35,845 nt of DNA from Opitutaceae bacterium. Lineage in GTDB: Bacteria; Verrucomicrobiota; Verrucomicrobiia; Opitutales; Opitutaceae. Below, piece after piece: positions 1-8,030 of the stretch (positions within the stretch are counted from its first letter, which is position 1; every line of letters begins with the position of its first letter). The notes below the pieces were generated by a model. It saw only the letters and a program-made list of their open reading frames with translations. It was not told the origin of the DNA and did no database searches. The DNA lies in contig JAUSID010000084.1 in the NCBI GenBank assembly GCA_030648295.1, forward strand, positions 1-35,845, in the 5' to 3' direction. Both the position numbers and the translations under genes were made by a program.

Positions 1-30
1 AAAAAGACGTTCGGACGGCGCAGGGTTATT

Positions 31-103
31 CGGCCTTCGGACTTCGGATTTCTTTCGGATTTCGGATTTCGGCCTTCGGATTTATTTCACCCTTCGGGTT
101 TAC
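31..103. repeat. Short tandem 'TTCGGATTTC' type intergenic repeat
   Basis: This stretch consists of imperfect repeats of TTCGGATTTCGG and CCTTCGGATTT. On the minus strand one frame reads runs of N-P-K-x-E-I-R. I recognise this as an intergenic repeat style seen in Verrucomicrobia and Planctomycetes genomes. It ends a few bases before the start codon at 107, so it forms the whole visible leader of that gene. Confidence 0.7.
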
Positions 104-106
104 CTC

Positions 107-1399
107 ATGAAATCCCTCGACGCCAAACTCGCAGAAGTCAAAGCCAGCAGCTCCTCGCGGGCTTTCATCCTTGCCGACGCGAAGGACGCCGACATGGCGT
201 TTGGCGTCCGTGCGCCGGGCCCGCGCTCGTATTTGTCGCGGCGCGGAGAGCGGCCGGCGCGTTTTTCTCCCGAGGTCTGGTCGCGCGACGAGTTCGGCTA
301 CCGCAACCTGCCCGAATTCCTCGATATCATTCGCGAGGTCGTGCATCAGGGACTCGTCGACATCATGCTCATGTCGGCGTACGTCAGCGAACAGCTCTGC
401 ATCAAGGAGCAGTTGTTTCGCGACTCGCCCGTGACGCCGGCGGCCCGCGCGAACGACACGACGGACGTTTGGGCGATCCGGCACGGGTGTTACACGCAGG
501 AGCCTTCCCAGCCGTTTCGCAGCGCGAGCATCGATCAAATCCAGTGCGGCAAGATCGAATGCGAGCGCGGCACGGGCGAATTCCCCGGCGCGAATCTCGG
601 GCTGTATTCGATCACTTTCCTGAACGAGCTGGAGGCTGACCGCGAGGCGCTGCTCTGGTTCAAGGCCTTCCGCGAAGAGGCGGAGCGGAAGAAATTCCGC
701 TATTTCCTCGAGGTGTTCGATCCCAACGTGAGCAGCGGGCTCGCGCCCGGCCGGCTGCCCGAATTCATCAATGACAATATCCTGCGCGTCCTCGCTGGCG
801 TGCCCGAAGCGGGGCGGCCGGTTTTTCTGAAAATCGTCTATCACGGGCCGAAGGCGATGGAGGAGCTGGTGCAATACGATCCGAAGCTCGTTGTCGGCGT
901 GCTCGGTGGCAGCGCGGGCACAACGCATGATGCGTTCAAGTTGATCCACGACGCACGGAAGCATGGTGCGCGGGCCGCACTGTTTGGCCGCAAAATCAAC
1001 CAGGCGGAACACCAACTCGCGTTCATCAAGTTCCTGCGGCTGATCACCGAGGACCAGGTTGGGCCGGAGGATGCCGTGCGCGCGTATCACAGCGTCTTGG
1101 ACGCCCAGGAGATCAAGCCCAGGCGGTCGCTGGAGAAAGATCTCGAGTTGACGGATCCGGCGCTGGTCGCGGATCAAGCGGGCACGCGGCGCGCCACCGT
1201 TCAGCTGCGGAACAACCCGCTGGCGGCTGCAAAACCCAACGGCGCCCCGTCTGCCGCCCCGGGCCGGAACGGAAACGACATTGCGGCGCCGGCGTTGGAA
1301 TGGCCGCAGCACGCCGATGGGTTGCCGGATTTCGGGCGGATGGATTCAGCTCAACGCGCGGCGTATCATCGCGCGCGGCTTGGGCGGATGATGAGATAG
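107..1399 (+). CDS. Aldolase-like TIM-barrel protein (DeoC/FbaB-like)
   Basis: This is a 430-residue cytosolic protein without a signal peptide. The middle and C-terminal parts read like a class I aldolase barrel. FLKIVYHG (residues 240-247) offers Lys242 as a possible Schiff-base lysine. GGSAGTT (267-273) and ALFGRKIN (291-298) resemble the phosphate-binding ends of DeoC/FbaB/LacD barrels. The last 60 or so residues are rich in Ala, Pro and Gly and look like a disordered tail. The start ATG lies right after a repeat tract and has no Shine-Dalgarno. The gene converges with the esterase gene, 25 bp away. The substrate cannot be read from sequence; a sugar-phosphate or sugar-acid aldolase is the likeliest role. 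Confidence 0.75.
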   Translation: MKSLDAKLAEVKASSSSRAFILADAKDADMAFGVRAPGPRSYLSRRGERPARFSPEVWSRDEFGYRNLPEFLDIIREVVHQGLVDIMLMSAYVSEQLCIKEQLFRDSPVTPAARANDTTDVWAIRHGCYTQEPSQPFRSASIDQIQCGKIECERGTGEFPGANLGLYSITFLNELEADREALLWFKAFREEAERKKFRYFLEVFDPNVSSGLAPGRLPEFINDNILRVLAGVPEAGRPVFLKIVYHGPKAMEELVQYDPKLVVGVLGGSAGTTHDAFKLIHDARKHGARAALFGRKINQAEHQLAFIKFLRLITEDQVGPEDAVRAYHSVLDAQEIKPRRSLEKDLELTDPALVADQAGTRRATVQLRNNPLAAAKPNGAPSAAPGRNGNDIAAPALEWPQHADGLPDFGRMDSAQRAAYHRARLGRMMR

Positions 1400-1424
1400 C
1401 GCACCGGCCGCGCTTCCAGCCGCT

Positions 1425-2369
1425 TCAGCGCTGCCGGCCGATCAGCGCGAGATACTTCAACGCGTAGCGCCGGCCGATCTCGTTTTGCGCGGCGGTGTCG
1501 AAATGCACGTTGTCACCGATGTTGCTCTTGAGATCGCGGGCATCGACGCATGCGGTGTGCGGCCGTTTTTGCGGCAACGAAAGCAGCAGCTGGTTCATCT
1601 CGGCCTTCTTCGCGCCATCCGTGTCGGGCCGCATCTCGCCGATCGTGCAGGCGATGAAGGGCAGTTCGGGCGACGCGAGGTCCGCGCGCAAGTCGTCGAC
1701 CAGTTTCAACAGGCTGCGTTCGTACTCCGGCAGTCGCTGCGCGTTGGCGTCCGCTTCGCCCTGGAGCCAGAGGGCGCCGCGAATCCGCGCCTGCACCGGC
1801 GCCGTTTGGGTGAGCGCCAGTTTCGCCCGCCGCAGCGCTTCGTCGTACAGCTTCGCCCCTTTTTGCCATTGCGCGATCGGGGAACCGCCCAGGGCGCAGG
1901 GCATCAAGCCCACGCGGACCCTCGGATCGCTCCGCGCAACCGCTTCGGCAAACGCCAGCCCGGGTCCGACGCCGGCATTGTCCGCGCCGGCAAAAGTTTT
2001 CGCGTCGCCCGTCAGGTGCACAGGATGACGCGCAACAAACCAGTGGTCGTCGCGGAGATGCATCATCACTATCCTTGGATCACGGCTCGGCTCGTCCGGC
2101 ATGAACCCGCGGCCCTTCATGTTCGACTGGCCGATGAGCAGGAACAAATCCAGCCGCTGCACGCCCGCGGGGAACCGTGCGATGTCCACCGGCTCGAGCG
2201 GGGGCTTGGTCGGGGGAGGAGTCTGCGGACGCGCCGCTTTTTTTGCCGCTTGTCCCTGCGCGCCGGCCAGGCCGAGGCCGGATAGCGTGATGCATGCGGC
2301 GCCGAGCGTGCTGCGCAGCAGCCATTCGCGGCGGGATAGGATCGGGCGGAAGGCGGAGCGTGAATTCAT
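1425..2369 (-). CDS. Secreted SASA/DUF303-type carbohydrate acetylesterase
   Basis: This 314-residue protein belongs to the SGNH-like SASA family (sialic acid 9-O-acetylesterase and CE6 xylan acetylesterase types). It carries the family's nucleophile motif GQSNM (residues 80-84). WLQGEADA in the middle and NVHFDTAAQ near the C-terminus supply the expected conserved block and the catalytic His region. The N-terminus SRREWLLRS followed by a hydrophobic stretch looks like a Tat-type or ordinary signal peptide, so export is expected. I chose the ATG at 2369 because it places this signal at the N-terminus; the frame is open further up to 2504 but that part looks non-coding. The likely role is removal of acetyl groups from polysaccharides. 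No strong ribosome-binding site is seen. Confidence 0.85.
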   Translation of the reverse strand: MNSRSAFRPILSRREWLLRSTLGAACITLSGLGLAGAQGQAAKKAARPQTPPPTKPPLEPVDIARFPAGVQRLDLFLLIGQSNMKGRGFMPDEPSRDPRIVMMHLRDDHWFVARHPVHLTGDAKTFAGADNAGVGPGLAFAEAVARSDPRVRVGLMPCALGGSPIAQWQKGAKLYDEALRRAKLALTQTAPVQARIRGALWLQGEADANAQRLPEYERSLLKLVDDLRADLASPELPFIACTIGEMRPDTDGAKKAEMNQLLLSLPQKRPHTACVDARDLKSNIGDNVHFDTAAQNEIGRRYALKYLALIGRQR

Positions 2370-2524
2370 GATGCGAAAAAAAGAATTACGATCCCCGTAA
2401 CGCAGCCTGAGCCCGCAACCAAACCATTTTTCCAGGGATGGCGGAGACAATGGAAAGTACCCGGCCTGTTTCTGGGACCGCGTCCCCGGCCGCGCCTCCC
2501 TCATCGAGGCGACATCAATCCCGA

Positions 2525-2836
2525 CTACTTCGCTGCGGTCTGCAGCTGTCCGGCGGTGAGATTCAACAGGTCATCCGGGTGCGTTTTCTCGCGCTCGGTC
2601 TGAAGGTATTTTTCGCCGCCGCGGGTGTGCACCACCAGTTTCACGATCTGATCACCCGCCCGCACAAAGAACTCGTCCGTGCCGGCTTCGATGACAGCAA
2701 TCGCCGTCGCCTGCGAAAGCGTCCAATGCGTGTGATCCGGATAGGTGCCGCTGATCGACTCGACTCGTTCGAGGGGGTCGCGGCTGTAAGCGCGACTGAC
2801 AAACGAGACAGCACGTCGGCGATAAGGTCGGGCCAT
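2525..2836 (-). CDS. Small DUF3892-like protein
   Basis: This 103-residue protein has the pattern I associate with DUF3892: a short first strand, an A-I-A-V-I-E-A-G helix, then FFVRAGDQIVKLVVHTRGGEKYLQT and a final D-D-L-L-N-L stretch. The fold is small and its function is not known. It has no signal peptide or membrane segment. It lies upstream of the esterase on the same strand (gap about 155 bp), so separate transcription is possible. The region before the ATG is AT-rich (CCCACAAAAATTTTC) without a Shine-Dalgarno. Confidence 0.6.
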   Translation of the reverse strand: MARPYRRRAVSFVSRAYSRDPLERVESISGTYPDHTHWTLSQATAIAVIEAGTDEFFVRAGDQIVKLVVHTRGGEKYLQTEREKTHPDDLLNLTAGQLQTAAK

Positions 2837-3029
2837 GAAAATTTTTGTGGGTTGGATTTTGGTTTTTAGCGCTGCCTGGGCCGCACCGTAGTGTTGGCCC
2901 GCCGGTTTGGCGAACGAATAGATCAGTTCACGGGCGAACTGTCTGCGGGGCGTGCGCCTTCCGGCACGAATGAGATCCGGAGGCGCGATCCGTGCAATGT
3001 GCGTGCTGCATAAATTGCTACCGTCATAA

Positions 3030-3097
3030 GCTTCGGCCCCGCGCGAGCAATCTTTCCGGCTAGGTTGGTTCTAGCTAATACCTCTCGCGGCCGAAGC
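3030..3097. repeat. Inverted repeat in the 2837-3257 spacer
   Basis: GCTTCGGCC with a following GCGAG (3030-3046) is matched by CTCGCGGCCGAAGC (3084-3097) in inverted orientation. Between the arms is an AT-richer loop containing GGTTGGTTCTAGCTAA. It could be a structured leader of the gene at 3258 or a small repeat element. The rest of this 421-bp spacer shows nothing I can support. Confidence 0.4.
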
Positions 3098-3257
3098 ATC
3101 GGGCTTCCGTTGCGCTCGCGGGCGAACAGGCTAACAAACCGCGTCGGACAACCAACGCCCCTCCCGCCAGCGCGGGACATTCTCCACGGGGCCGGCTCCG
3201 ATGTTTCCAGCTGCGATCCGGTGGCGAGACGCAGCGAACCTCGAGCACAATTTCTTT

Positions 3258-4757
3258 ATGTCACATCCGGTCATCATTCAGGGCGGCATGGGCGTAGCGG
3301 TTTCCAACTGGCGGCTCGCCCGGACCGTCTCGCGGCTGGGCGAGTTGGGCGTGATTTCCGGAACCTTGCTCGCGGTCATCCTTGTCCGCCGGCTCGCCGA
3401 TGGCGATCCGGGCGGGGATGTGCGCCGCGCGCTCGCCGCGTTTCCCATTCCCGGCGTCGCCGAACGCGTGCTCGAAGCTCACTTCATTCCCGGCGGCAAG
3501 GATCCCGCAGCGCCGTACAAGGGCGTCAGCATGCCGGGGGTTCAGCTGTCGTCCGCGCTGACCGAGCTGACGGTCGCAGGCAATTTCGTCGAGGTGTTCC
3601 TCGCCAAGGAAGGTCATTCCGGCCAGGTCGGCATCAACCTGCTCGAGAAAATCCAGGTCGCAACGCTTCCCTCGCTCTACGGTGCCATGCTCGCGGACGT
3701 CGATTACGTGCTGATGGGCGCCGGCATTCCCCGCGCCATTCCAGGTGCGCTCGATCGCTTTGCCGCCGGCGAGCGCGTCGACTTGAAGATCGACGTCGAA
3801 GGCGCCTTGCCGACGGACGAGTTTGTTTCGTCGTTTGATCCGGCGGCTTGCTTCGGCGGGAGCGCACCGCAGCTGCGCCGGCCGCAGTTTGTGGCCATTG
3901 TTTCATCGGCCACCCTCGCGCTCACGCTGGCAAAAAAATCCAACGGCCGTGTCGACGGCTTTGTCGTCGAAGGCGACGTGGCCGGCGGGCACAACGCGCC
4001 GCCTCGCGGAGCCATGCAGCTGGACGCGCAGGGCGAGCCGATTTACGGGCCCCGCGACGTGCCGGATCTGGCCAAGATCAAGGAGCTCGGTCTGCCGTTC
4101 TGGCTCGCGGGATCACAGGCGAACCCCGAGAAACTCACGGCCGCACTGCAGCTCGGCGCCGCCGGGATCCAGGTTGGAACCGCTTTCGCGTTTTGTGACG
4201 AGTCGGGCATCGAGGCACCGACGAAGCGCGAAGCCATTCGCGCGAGCCGCGCCGGAAGCGCCCGCGTGTTCACCGATCCCGCCGCATCCCCCACGGGCTT
4301 TCCGTTCAAGATTGCGCAGATGCCGGGCACCCTTTCCGAACCGGCCGTGTACGCGGCACGCGAACGGATTTGCGACCTCGGCTACCTGCGGCAGGCGTAT
4401 CGCAAGCCTGACGGCACAGTCGGCTATCGCTGCGCGGGCGAGCCGGTCGAGGATTACGTCCGCAAAGGTGGAATCGCGTCGGACACCGTGGGCCGGAAAT
4501 GCCTGTGCAACGGACTCGCGGCGACGGTGGGACTCCCGCAATCGCGCGGTGGCATCCGCGAGCCGGCGCTCGTCACCGCCGGAAACGAAATCTCCGATCT
4601 CGCGCGGCTCGTCGCCGATGGTCGCAGCCATTACAGCGCGGAGGACGTGATCCGATATTTGCGCGGCACTTCCCTTCCGAAGGCGTGCAACGGAATCGCC
4701 GTGGCTTGTCCGCAAGACGCCGAAGCGCCGGGGGCAATTCAGGCGGCACTGGGCTGA
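3258..4757 (+). CDS. Nitronate monooxygenase family FMN enzyme
   Basis: This 499-residue TIM-barrel flavoenzyme belongs to the nitronate monooxygenase (2-nitropropane dioxygenase) family. The N-terminus HPVIIQGGMGVAVS is the family's first FMN-contact strand. VVEGDVAGGHNAPP holds the conserved His that acts as base in family members. WLAGSQANP and AAGIQVGTAFAFCDES form the phosphate-binding half. At about 500 residues it is longer than the classical 320-350-residue enzymes; the added C-terminal part includes YLRQAYRKPDGTVGYRC and GRKCLCNGLAATVGLPQ, typical of a long subfamily. I chose ATG 3258 because translation then opens directly into the first strand; an in-frame ATG at 3201 would add 19 unlike residues. 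The true substrate is uncertain. Confidence 0.85.
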   Translation: MSHPVIIQGGMGVAVSNWRLARTVSRLGELGVISGTLLAVILVRRLADGDPGGDVRRALAAFPIPGVAERVLEAHFIPGGKDPAAPYKGVSMPGVQLSSALTELTVAGNFVEVFLAKEGHSGQVGINLLEKIQVATLPSLYGAMLADVDYVLMGAGIPRAIPGALDRFAAGERVDLKIDVEGALPTDEFVSSFDPAACFGGSAPQLRRPQFVAIVSSATLALTLAKKSNGRVDGFVVEGDVAGGHNAPPRGAMQLDAQGEPIYGPRDVPDLAKIKELGLPFWLAGSQANPEKLTAALQLGAAGIQVGTAFAFCDESGIEAPTKREAIRASRAGSARVFTDPAASPTGFPFKIAQMPGTLSEPAVYAARERICDLGYLRQAYRKPDGTVGYRCAGEPVEDYVRKGGIASDTVGRKCLCNGLAATVGLPQSRGGIREPALVTAGNEISDLARLVADGRSHYSAEDVIRYLRGTSLPKACNGIAVACPQDAEAPGAIQAALG

Positions 4758-4824
4758 CGGAAGAAACTGCGGATCCGGTTGTTTGCGCCCCGCCGGGAAG
4801 CGTCGTCGCGAAAGTGGCGGCGGG

Positions 4825-4875
4825 TTCCAGCCGCAGAGTAATCGGATGGCCGTTCGACCGACTCTGCGGCTGGAA
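4825..4875. repeat. Perfect 15-bp inverted repeat, REP-like or terminator-like
   Basis: TTCCAGCCGCAGAGT (4825-4839) is followed after 21 bases by its exact reverse complement (4861-4875). There is no T-tract after the stem, so this is more like a REP palindrome than a classical terminator, though it could stop or stabilise the transcript of the preceding flavoenzyme gene. The remainder of the 4758-5111 spacer holds no gene I can support. Confidence 0.65.
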
Positions 4876-5111
4876 GCCGCAGCCAATTTGGATTTCGGAG
4901 CAGCCGGGGTGAGAGGCGGGGTGAAAACTCATCAGTCGCGAAGGTCCGAAGCCCGGAGTTTCGAGCCGGTTGCGGCGAACTTCGGCTGGCTCCGCCGGTC
5001 CGTGAAATACACCGGCCTGGATTGAATCGCCGGCATCGCGTGCCAACTTGTCGGCGGCCGCGGTTGCACCTTCGCGGCCGACGCCGGAAATGCACGGCAG
5101 GGAAGGACACC

Positions 5112-6659
5112 ATGGCTCAAACGACTCCCACGACCCAAACTGACCCCGAGGAGTTCTCGCTCCCGCTTTTCGTCCTCACCGTTCTCGCCACGCTCGCCGG
5201 TCTGCTTGCCGCGCTGCGGCTCTTCGCGCCGGGAGTGTGGACCCGGCAGTTCCTCGCGCCGCTGTGGCAGGGGGTCGTGGCCTTTCTCGTCATCAGCGTC
5301 TTCAACTGCTTCATGGAATATTTTTTCCATCGCTACGTGCTGCACATGCCGGCCATCCCCTTCCTTCGCCGGCTTTACCGGCAGCACACGCTGCATCACG
5401 CGCTCACGCGGATCGCGCGGAAACCGGGCCGCGATGGTCGCGGAATTCTCTTCATTGAAAACAAATTTCCGATCGTCGAACCCGAGCAGGGCGAAGCGTC
5501 CTTCTTTCCCTGGTACTCGCTCGCGCTCTTCGCCGCCGTGCTCTCGCCGCTGCTCGCGTGGCTCCAGTGGCTGCTGCCGACGTTCCCGTGGTTTCTCGCC
5601 GGGTTCGGTGCGCTCGCGGTGTCGCTCACGCTCTACGAGGTCCTGCATGCGATCAATCACTGGCCCTTTGAAAAATGGGAGCCGCTGATCCAGCACCCCT
5701 TCTGGGGCCGGTTCTGGACGCCCGCCTATGCGTTTCACCTGCGCCACCACGCCGTCATCGATTGCAATGAATCGATTTCAGGCTTCTTCGGGCTGCCACT
5801 CGGCGACTGGGTGTTCGGCACCTGCATCATCCCGCAGACCGTCTACGCCGAGGGCGAGGAATGGAGCCCGGACAAGTTTCGCCGTCCGCGGCCGCGCCGG
5901 CTGATTCGGCAGCTCGACACCTGGGCCGAGCGCGTCGTGCAAAACCGGCGGGCACGCGCCGCCGCGGAGAAGCACGTAATCGAGGAAACAGCCGACCCGC
6001 TGCCGGTGGCGCCGCAGGCGCGCGTCTACTCGCGCGGCGAGGAGATCGCAAATTGGGTAACGCACGGGCTCGGGCTGGCGTTGAGCATCGCCGGCCTGAC
6101 CCTGCTGATCGTGTTTTCCAGCCGGCGCGGCGATGCCTGGCACGTGGTGAGTTTCACCGTCTTCGGGCTGACCCTGCTGACGCTTTATGCGATTTCGACG
6201 TTTTATCACATCGAGCGCAGCGAGCGCAGAAAAATGCTTTTCCGCAAACTCGACCACGCCGCGATTTTCCTGCTCATCGCCGGCACCTACACGCCGTTCC
6301 TGCTCACGAACCTGCGCGGCCCGTGGGGCTGGACGCTGTTTGGCATCATCTGGGGCCTGTGCGGCGCCGGCGCCGTGTTTCAGCTTTTCTTCGGCGAGCG
6401 CTACCGGCTGACGTCGACGATCGCATATCTCTTCGTGGGGTGGCTCGTCGTCGTCGCCCTCAAGCCGATGATCGCGAATGTACCCCACGGCGGACTGTGG
6501 CTGCTGCTGGCCGGCGGGCTGTGCTACACCGTCGGGGTCGTATTCTATCTTTGGCGACAGCTGCGGTACCACCATGCCGTCTGGCATACATTCGTGCTTG
6601 GCGGCAGCACGTGCCACTTTCTCGCCGTGCTGCTTTTCCTGCTCCCGCGGCCCGTGTAA
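5112..6659 (+). CDS. Fatty acid hydroxylase/sterol desaturase - hemolysin III (PAQR) fusion protein
   Basis: This 515-residue integral membrane protein joins two families. Residues about 20-245 are a fatty-acid-hydroxylase (sterol desaturase superfamily) domain with the di-iron His clusters HRYVLH (73-78), HTLHH (92-96), HAINH (179-183) and HLRHH (209-213). Residues about 305-515 are a hemolysin III/YqfA-like PAQR domain. It starts RGEEIANWVTHG, then SxxxYH (S362, H366), LDH (381-382), AGTYTP (390-395) and H487/H492/H502 near the end, the usual metal-site residues, with about seven hydrophobic helices. A charged linker (250-300) joins the halves. ATG 5112 is preceded by GGGAAGGA, a good ribosome-binding site. 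PAQR relatives include ceramidase-like receptors, so a joint lipid-modifying role is a reasonable inference. Confidence 0.9.
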   Translation: MAQTTPTTQTDPEEFSLPLFVLTVLATLAGLLAALRLFAPGVWTRQFLAPLWQGVVAFLVISVFNCFMEYFFHRYVLHMPAIPFLRRLYRQHTLHHALTRIARKPGRDGRGILFIENKFPIVEPEQGEASFFPWYSLALFAAVLSPLLAWLQWLLPTFPWFLAGFGALAVSLTLYEVLHAINHWPFEKWEPLIQHPFWGRFWTPAYAFHLRHHAVIDCNESISGFFGLPLGDWVFGTCIIPQTVYAEGEEWSPDKFRRPRPRRLIRQLDTWAERVVQNRRARAAAEKHVIEETADPLPVAPQARVYSRGEEIANWVTHGLGLALSIAGLTLLIVFSSRRGDAWHVVSFTVFGLTLLTLYAISTFYHIERSERRKMLFRKLDHAAIFLLIAGTYTPFLLTNLRGPWGWTLFGIIWGLCGAGAVFQLFFGERYRLTSTIAYLFVGWLVVVALKPMIANVPHGGLWLLLAGGLCYTVGVVFYLWRQLRYHHAVWHTFVLGGSTCHFLAVLLFLLPRPV

Positions 6660-6696
6660 TCGGCGGCGGGAGAAATGGCGCCTCGATTCGTTTGAC

Positions 6697-6918
6697 TTAC
6701 GCGACGGGCACTTTCTTCCGACGCAGGAATTGATCGAGCGCGGCCAGGTCGGTCACTTCGCTCTCGGCCGGGGTGTAGCGCGGTTTTTCGGCCCGGCGCA
6801 GGAACGCATTCAGCCAGTCGAGCAGGACGTCCCGCCTTGGCACCCAGACATCGGGGGCGCCGAGGAGGTCGGCCCGCAGCGCGCGGGCCTGAAGGATGTA
6901 ATCGTGTGGTTTTTGCAT
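6697..6918 (-). CDS. Small hypothetical protein
   Basis: This would encode 73 residues starting M-Q-K-P-H-D-Y and ending K-K-V-P-V-A. It is amphipathic, with a predicted helix LLDWLNAFLRRAEK and no Cys, signal or membrane segment. I do not recognise the family. The frame is open upstream to 7128, but the added residues have the Arg/Ala/Gly-rich look of non-coding GC-rich DNA, so I place the start at 6918; ATG 6930 is an alternative four codons earlier. It faces the fusion gene convergently. Confidence 0.4.
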   Translation of the reverse strand: MQKPHDYILQARALRADLLGAPDVWVPRRDVLLDWLNAFLRRAEKPRYTPAESEVTDLAALDQFLRRKKVPVA

Positions 6919-6953
6919 AGGTAATCTCATCCCGCCCGAAGGCCGGCGGGTTC

Positions 6954-6971
6954 CACGGGCGTTCGCCCGTG
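6954..6971. repeat. 18-bp palindrome
   Basis: CACGGGCGTTCGCCCGTG is a perfect palindrome centred on TT. It is a REP-like hairpin of a kind common in GC-rich genomes. Apart from it, the stretch 6931-7390 shows no convincing gene on either strand; its open frames are Arg-rich shadows. Confidence 0.5.
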
Positions 6972-7390
6972 CGCGGTCGCGCCGCGAGTTTCCCGCGGCG
7001 CCGGGCGCCGGCGCGGCCAGAATCCATTCGCCGGATACACCGTCACGGGAGCCGCCGGCGAATGTCGACCACGGATTGTCATCGAGCAGCTCGATTCTCG
7101 CCGGCCGGCGCGCAAAGTCGACCGCCATTCGCGTCGCGCGGATCCGCGGCGCGCGCGGTCGTCGTGCGAACTCTGATCGGCGCGCATGGACGAGATCGCG
7201 GCCACGAGTGGATCACGATCGCGGCGGGAAAATAGTTCGACGTGAACAAATTGACGTTGCATGCTTTGCGCATGTCCAAGTTGGAAGTGTGACCATGGTC
7301 CCACCGTGCGTCCTCACTTGATCCAAAATGGATGTCGGGTCCCAGGCATTCCGCCTCGGCTCGGGAAGTTAACATCAACCCAGGAATAAC

Positions 7391-7483
7391 ATGGCCAAGA
7401 CAAGGAATGCGAAAAAACAGACCAAGAAATCGCCGATGAAAACGGCGAAGCAGAAAAAGCAGGCGAAGCGCGCCAAGCGCTGA
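7391..7483 (+). CDS. 30-residue strongly basic small protein
   Basis: ATG 7391 opens a 30-codon frame, M-A-K-T-R-N-A-K-K and so on, ending A-K-R-A-K-R. It contains 11 Lys and 3 Arg and no acidic residue, so nearly half the chain is basic. AGGA at 7382-7385 sits at good spacing before the ATG. The Lys codons are mostly AAG/AAA, unlike the Arg- and Ala-rich shadow frames around it, which supports real coding. A nucleic-acid-binding or ribosome-associated role fits the composition, like other short Lys-rich bacterial proteins, but this is inference. The gene stands alone, with about 180 bp upstream that could hold a promoter. Confidence 0.65.
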   Translation: MAKTRNAKKQTKKSPMKTAKQKKQAKRAKR

Positions 7484-7665
7484 TCCTGCCGTTCTCACAC
7501 CCTAGAGGTGTTTTGCTGCATCGCACCTTCGGCCCTGCCCTGATTCATCGGGGCGGCCCGCCGATTCCACGGTGCTGTCGCAACGGAATCCGCTCTGCCC
7601 GCCGGGCGGACGGAATTCCGGACCGCGGGTCCGAAGCGGACGCGGCGTAAAGGTGAGTCGGCGCG

Positions 7666-7857
7666 ATGCCGCCGACACCCGAAGCCAGCGAATATTGGCC
7701 CCTGATTCGATCGTTGATCGGAGCTCCTATCCAGTTTCTGGAGACGTCCGCGCTTCGCCGCGCCGATCCGTGTTGCAGCGGAGGGGATTACAGATGCGCG
7801 TATCCGGCGTGCATTGACGTGACCAGTTGCACGGCTCGCCACCACCTCGGCGGCTGA
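7666..7857 (+). CDS. Possible small Cys-containing protein
   Basis: This 63-codon frame starts M-P-P-T-P-E-A and contains five Cys in its second half (CC, then C-A-Y-P-A-C and a last C). AAAGGTGAG lies about 8 bases before the ATG. It is not recognised, and the Cys spacing is not a standard zinc ribbon. It could equally be chance in the long leader of the RRM gene. Apart from it, the spacer 7484-8030 holds nothing I can support. Confidence 0.25.
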   Translation: MPPTPEASEYWPLIRSLIGAPIQFLETSALRRADPCCSGGDYRCAYPACIDVTSCTARHHLGG

Positions 7858-8030
7858 AAAAGAAGATGCGCCTTGCGTTCCCCGCCGCATCACCGACCGT
7901 GACGCCTCGTAGATCGCGTTAGATGACAGTGGCTGGTGGGTCCTCAGGTGAGCTTCAAGTTCAGGTGATGATTCGAAACCCGACTCCCGGGAACACGCTG
8001 ACAGCAGACGAAGCATACGAACATCAAACC

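Noticed and set aside
26..1312. 428-codon minus-strand frame opposite the aldolase-like gene
   Set aside because: Its end is translated repeat DNA (N-P-K-x-E-I-R runs) and the rest is Arg-rich antisense.
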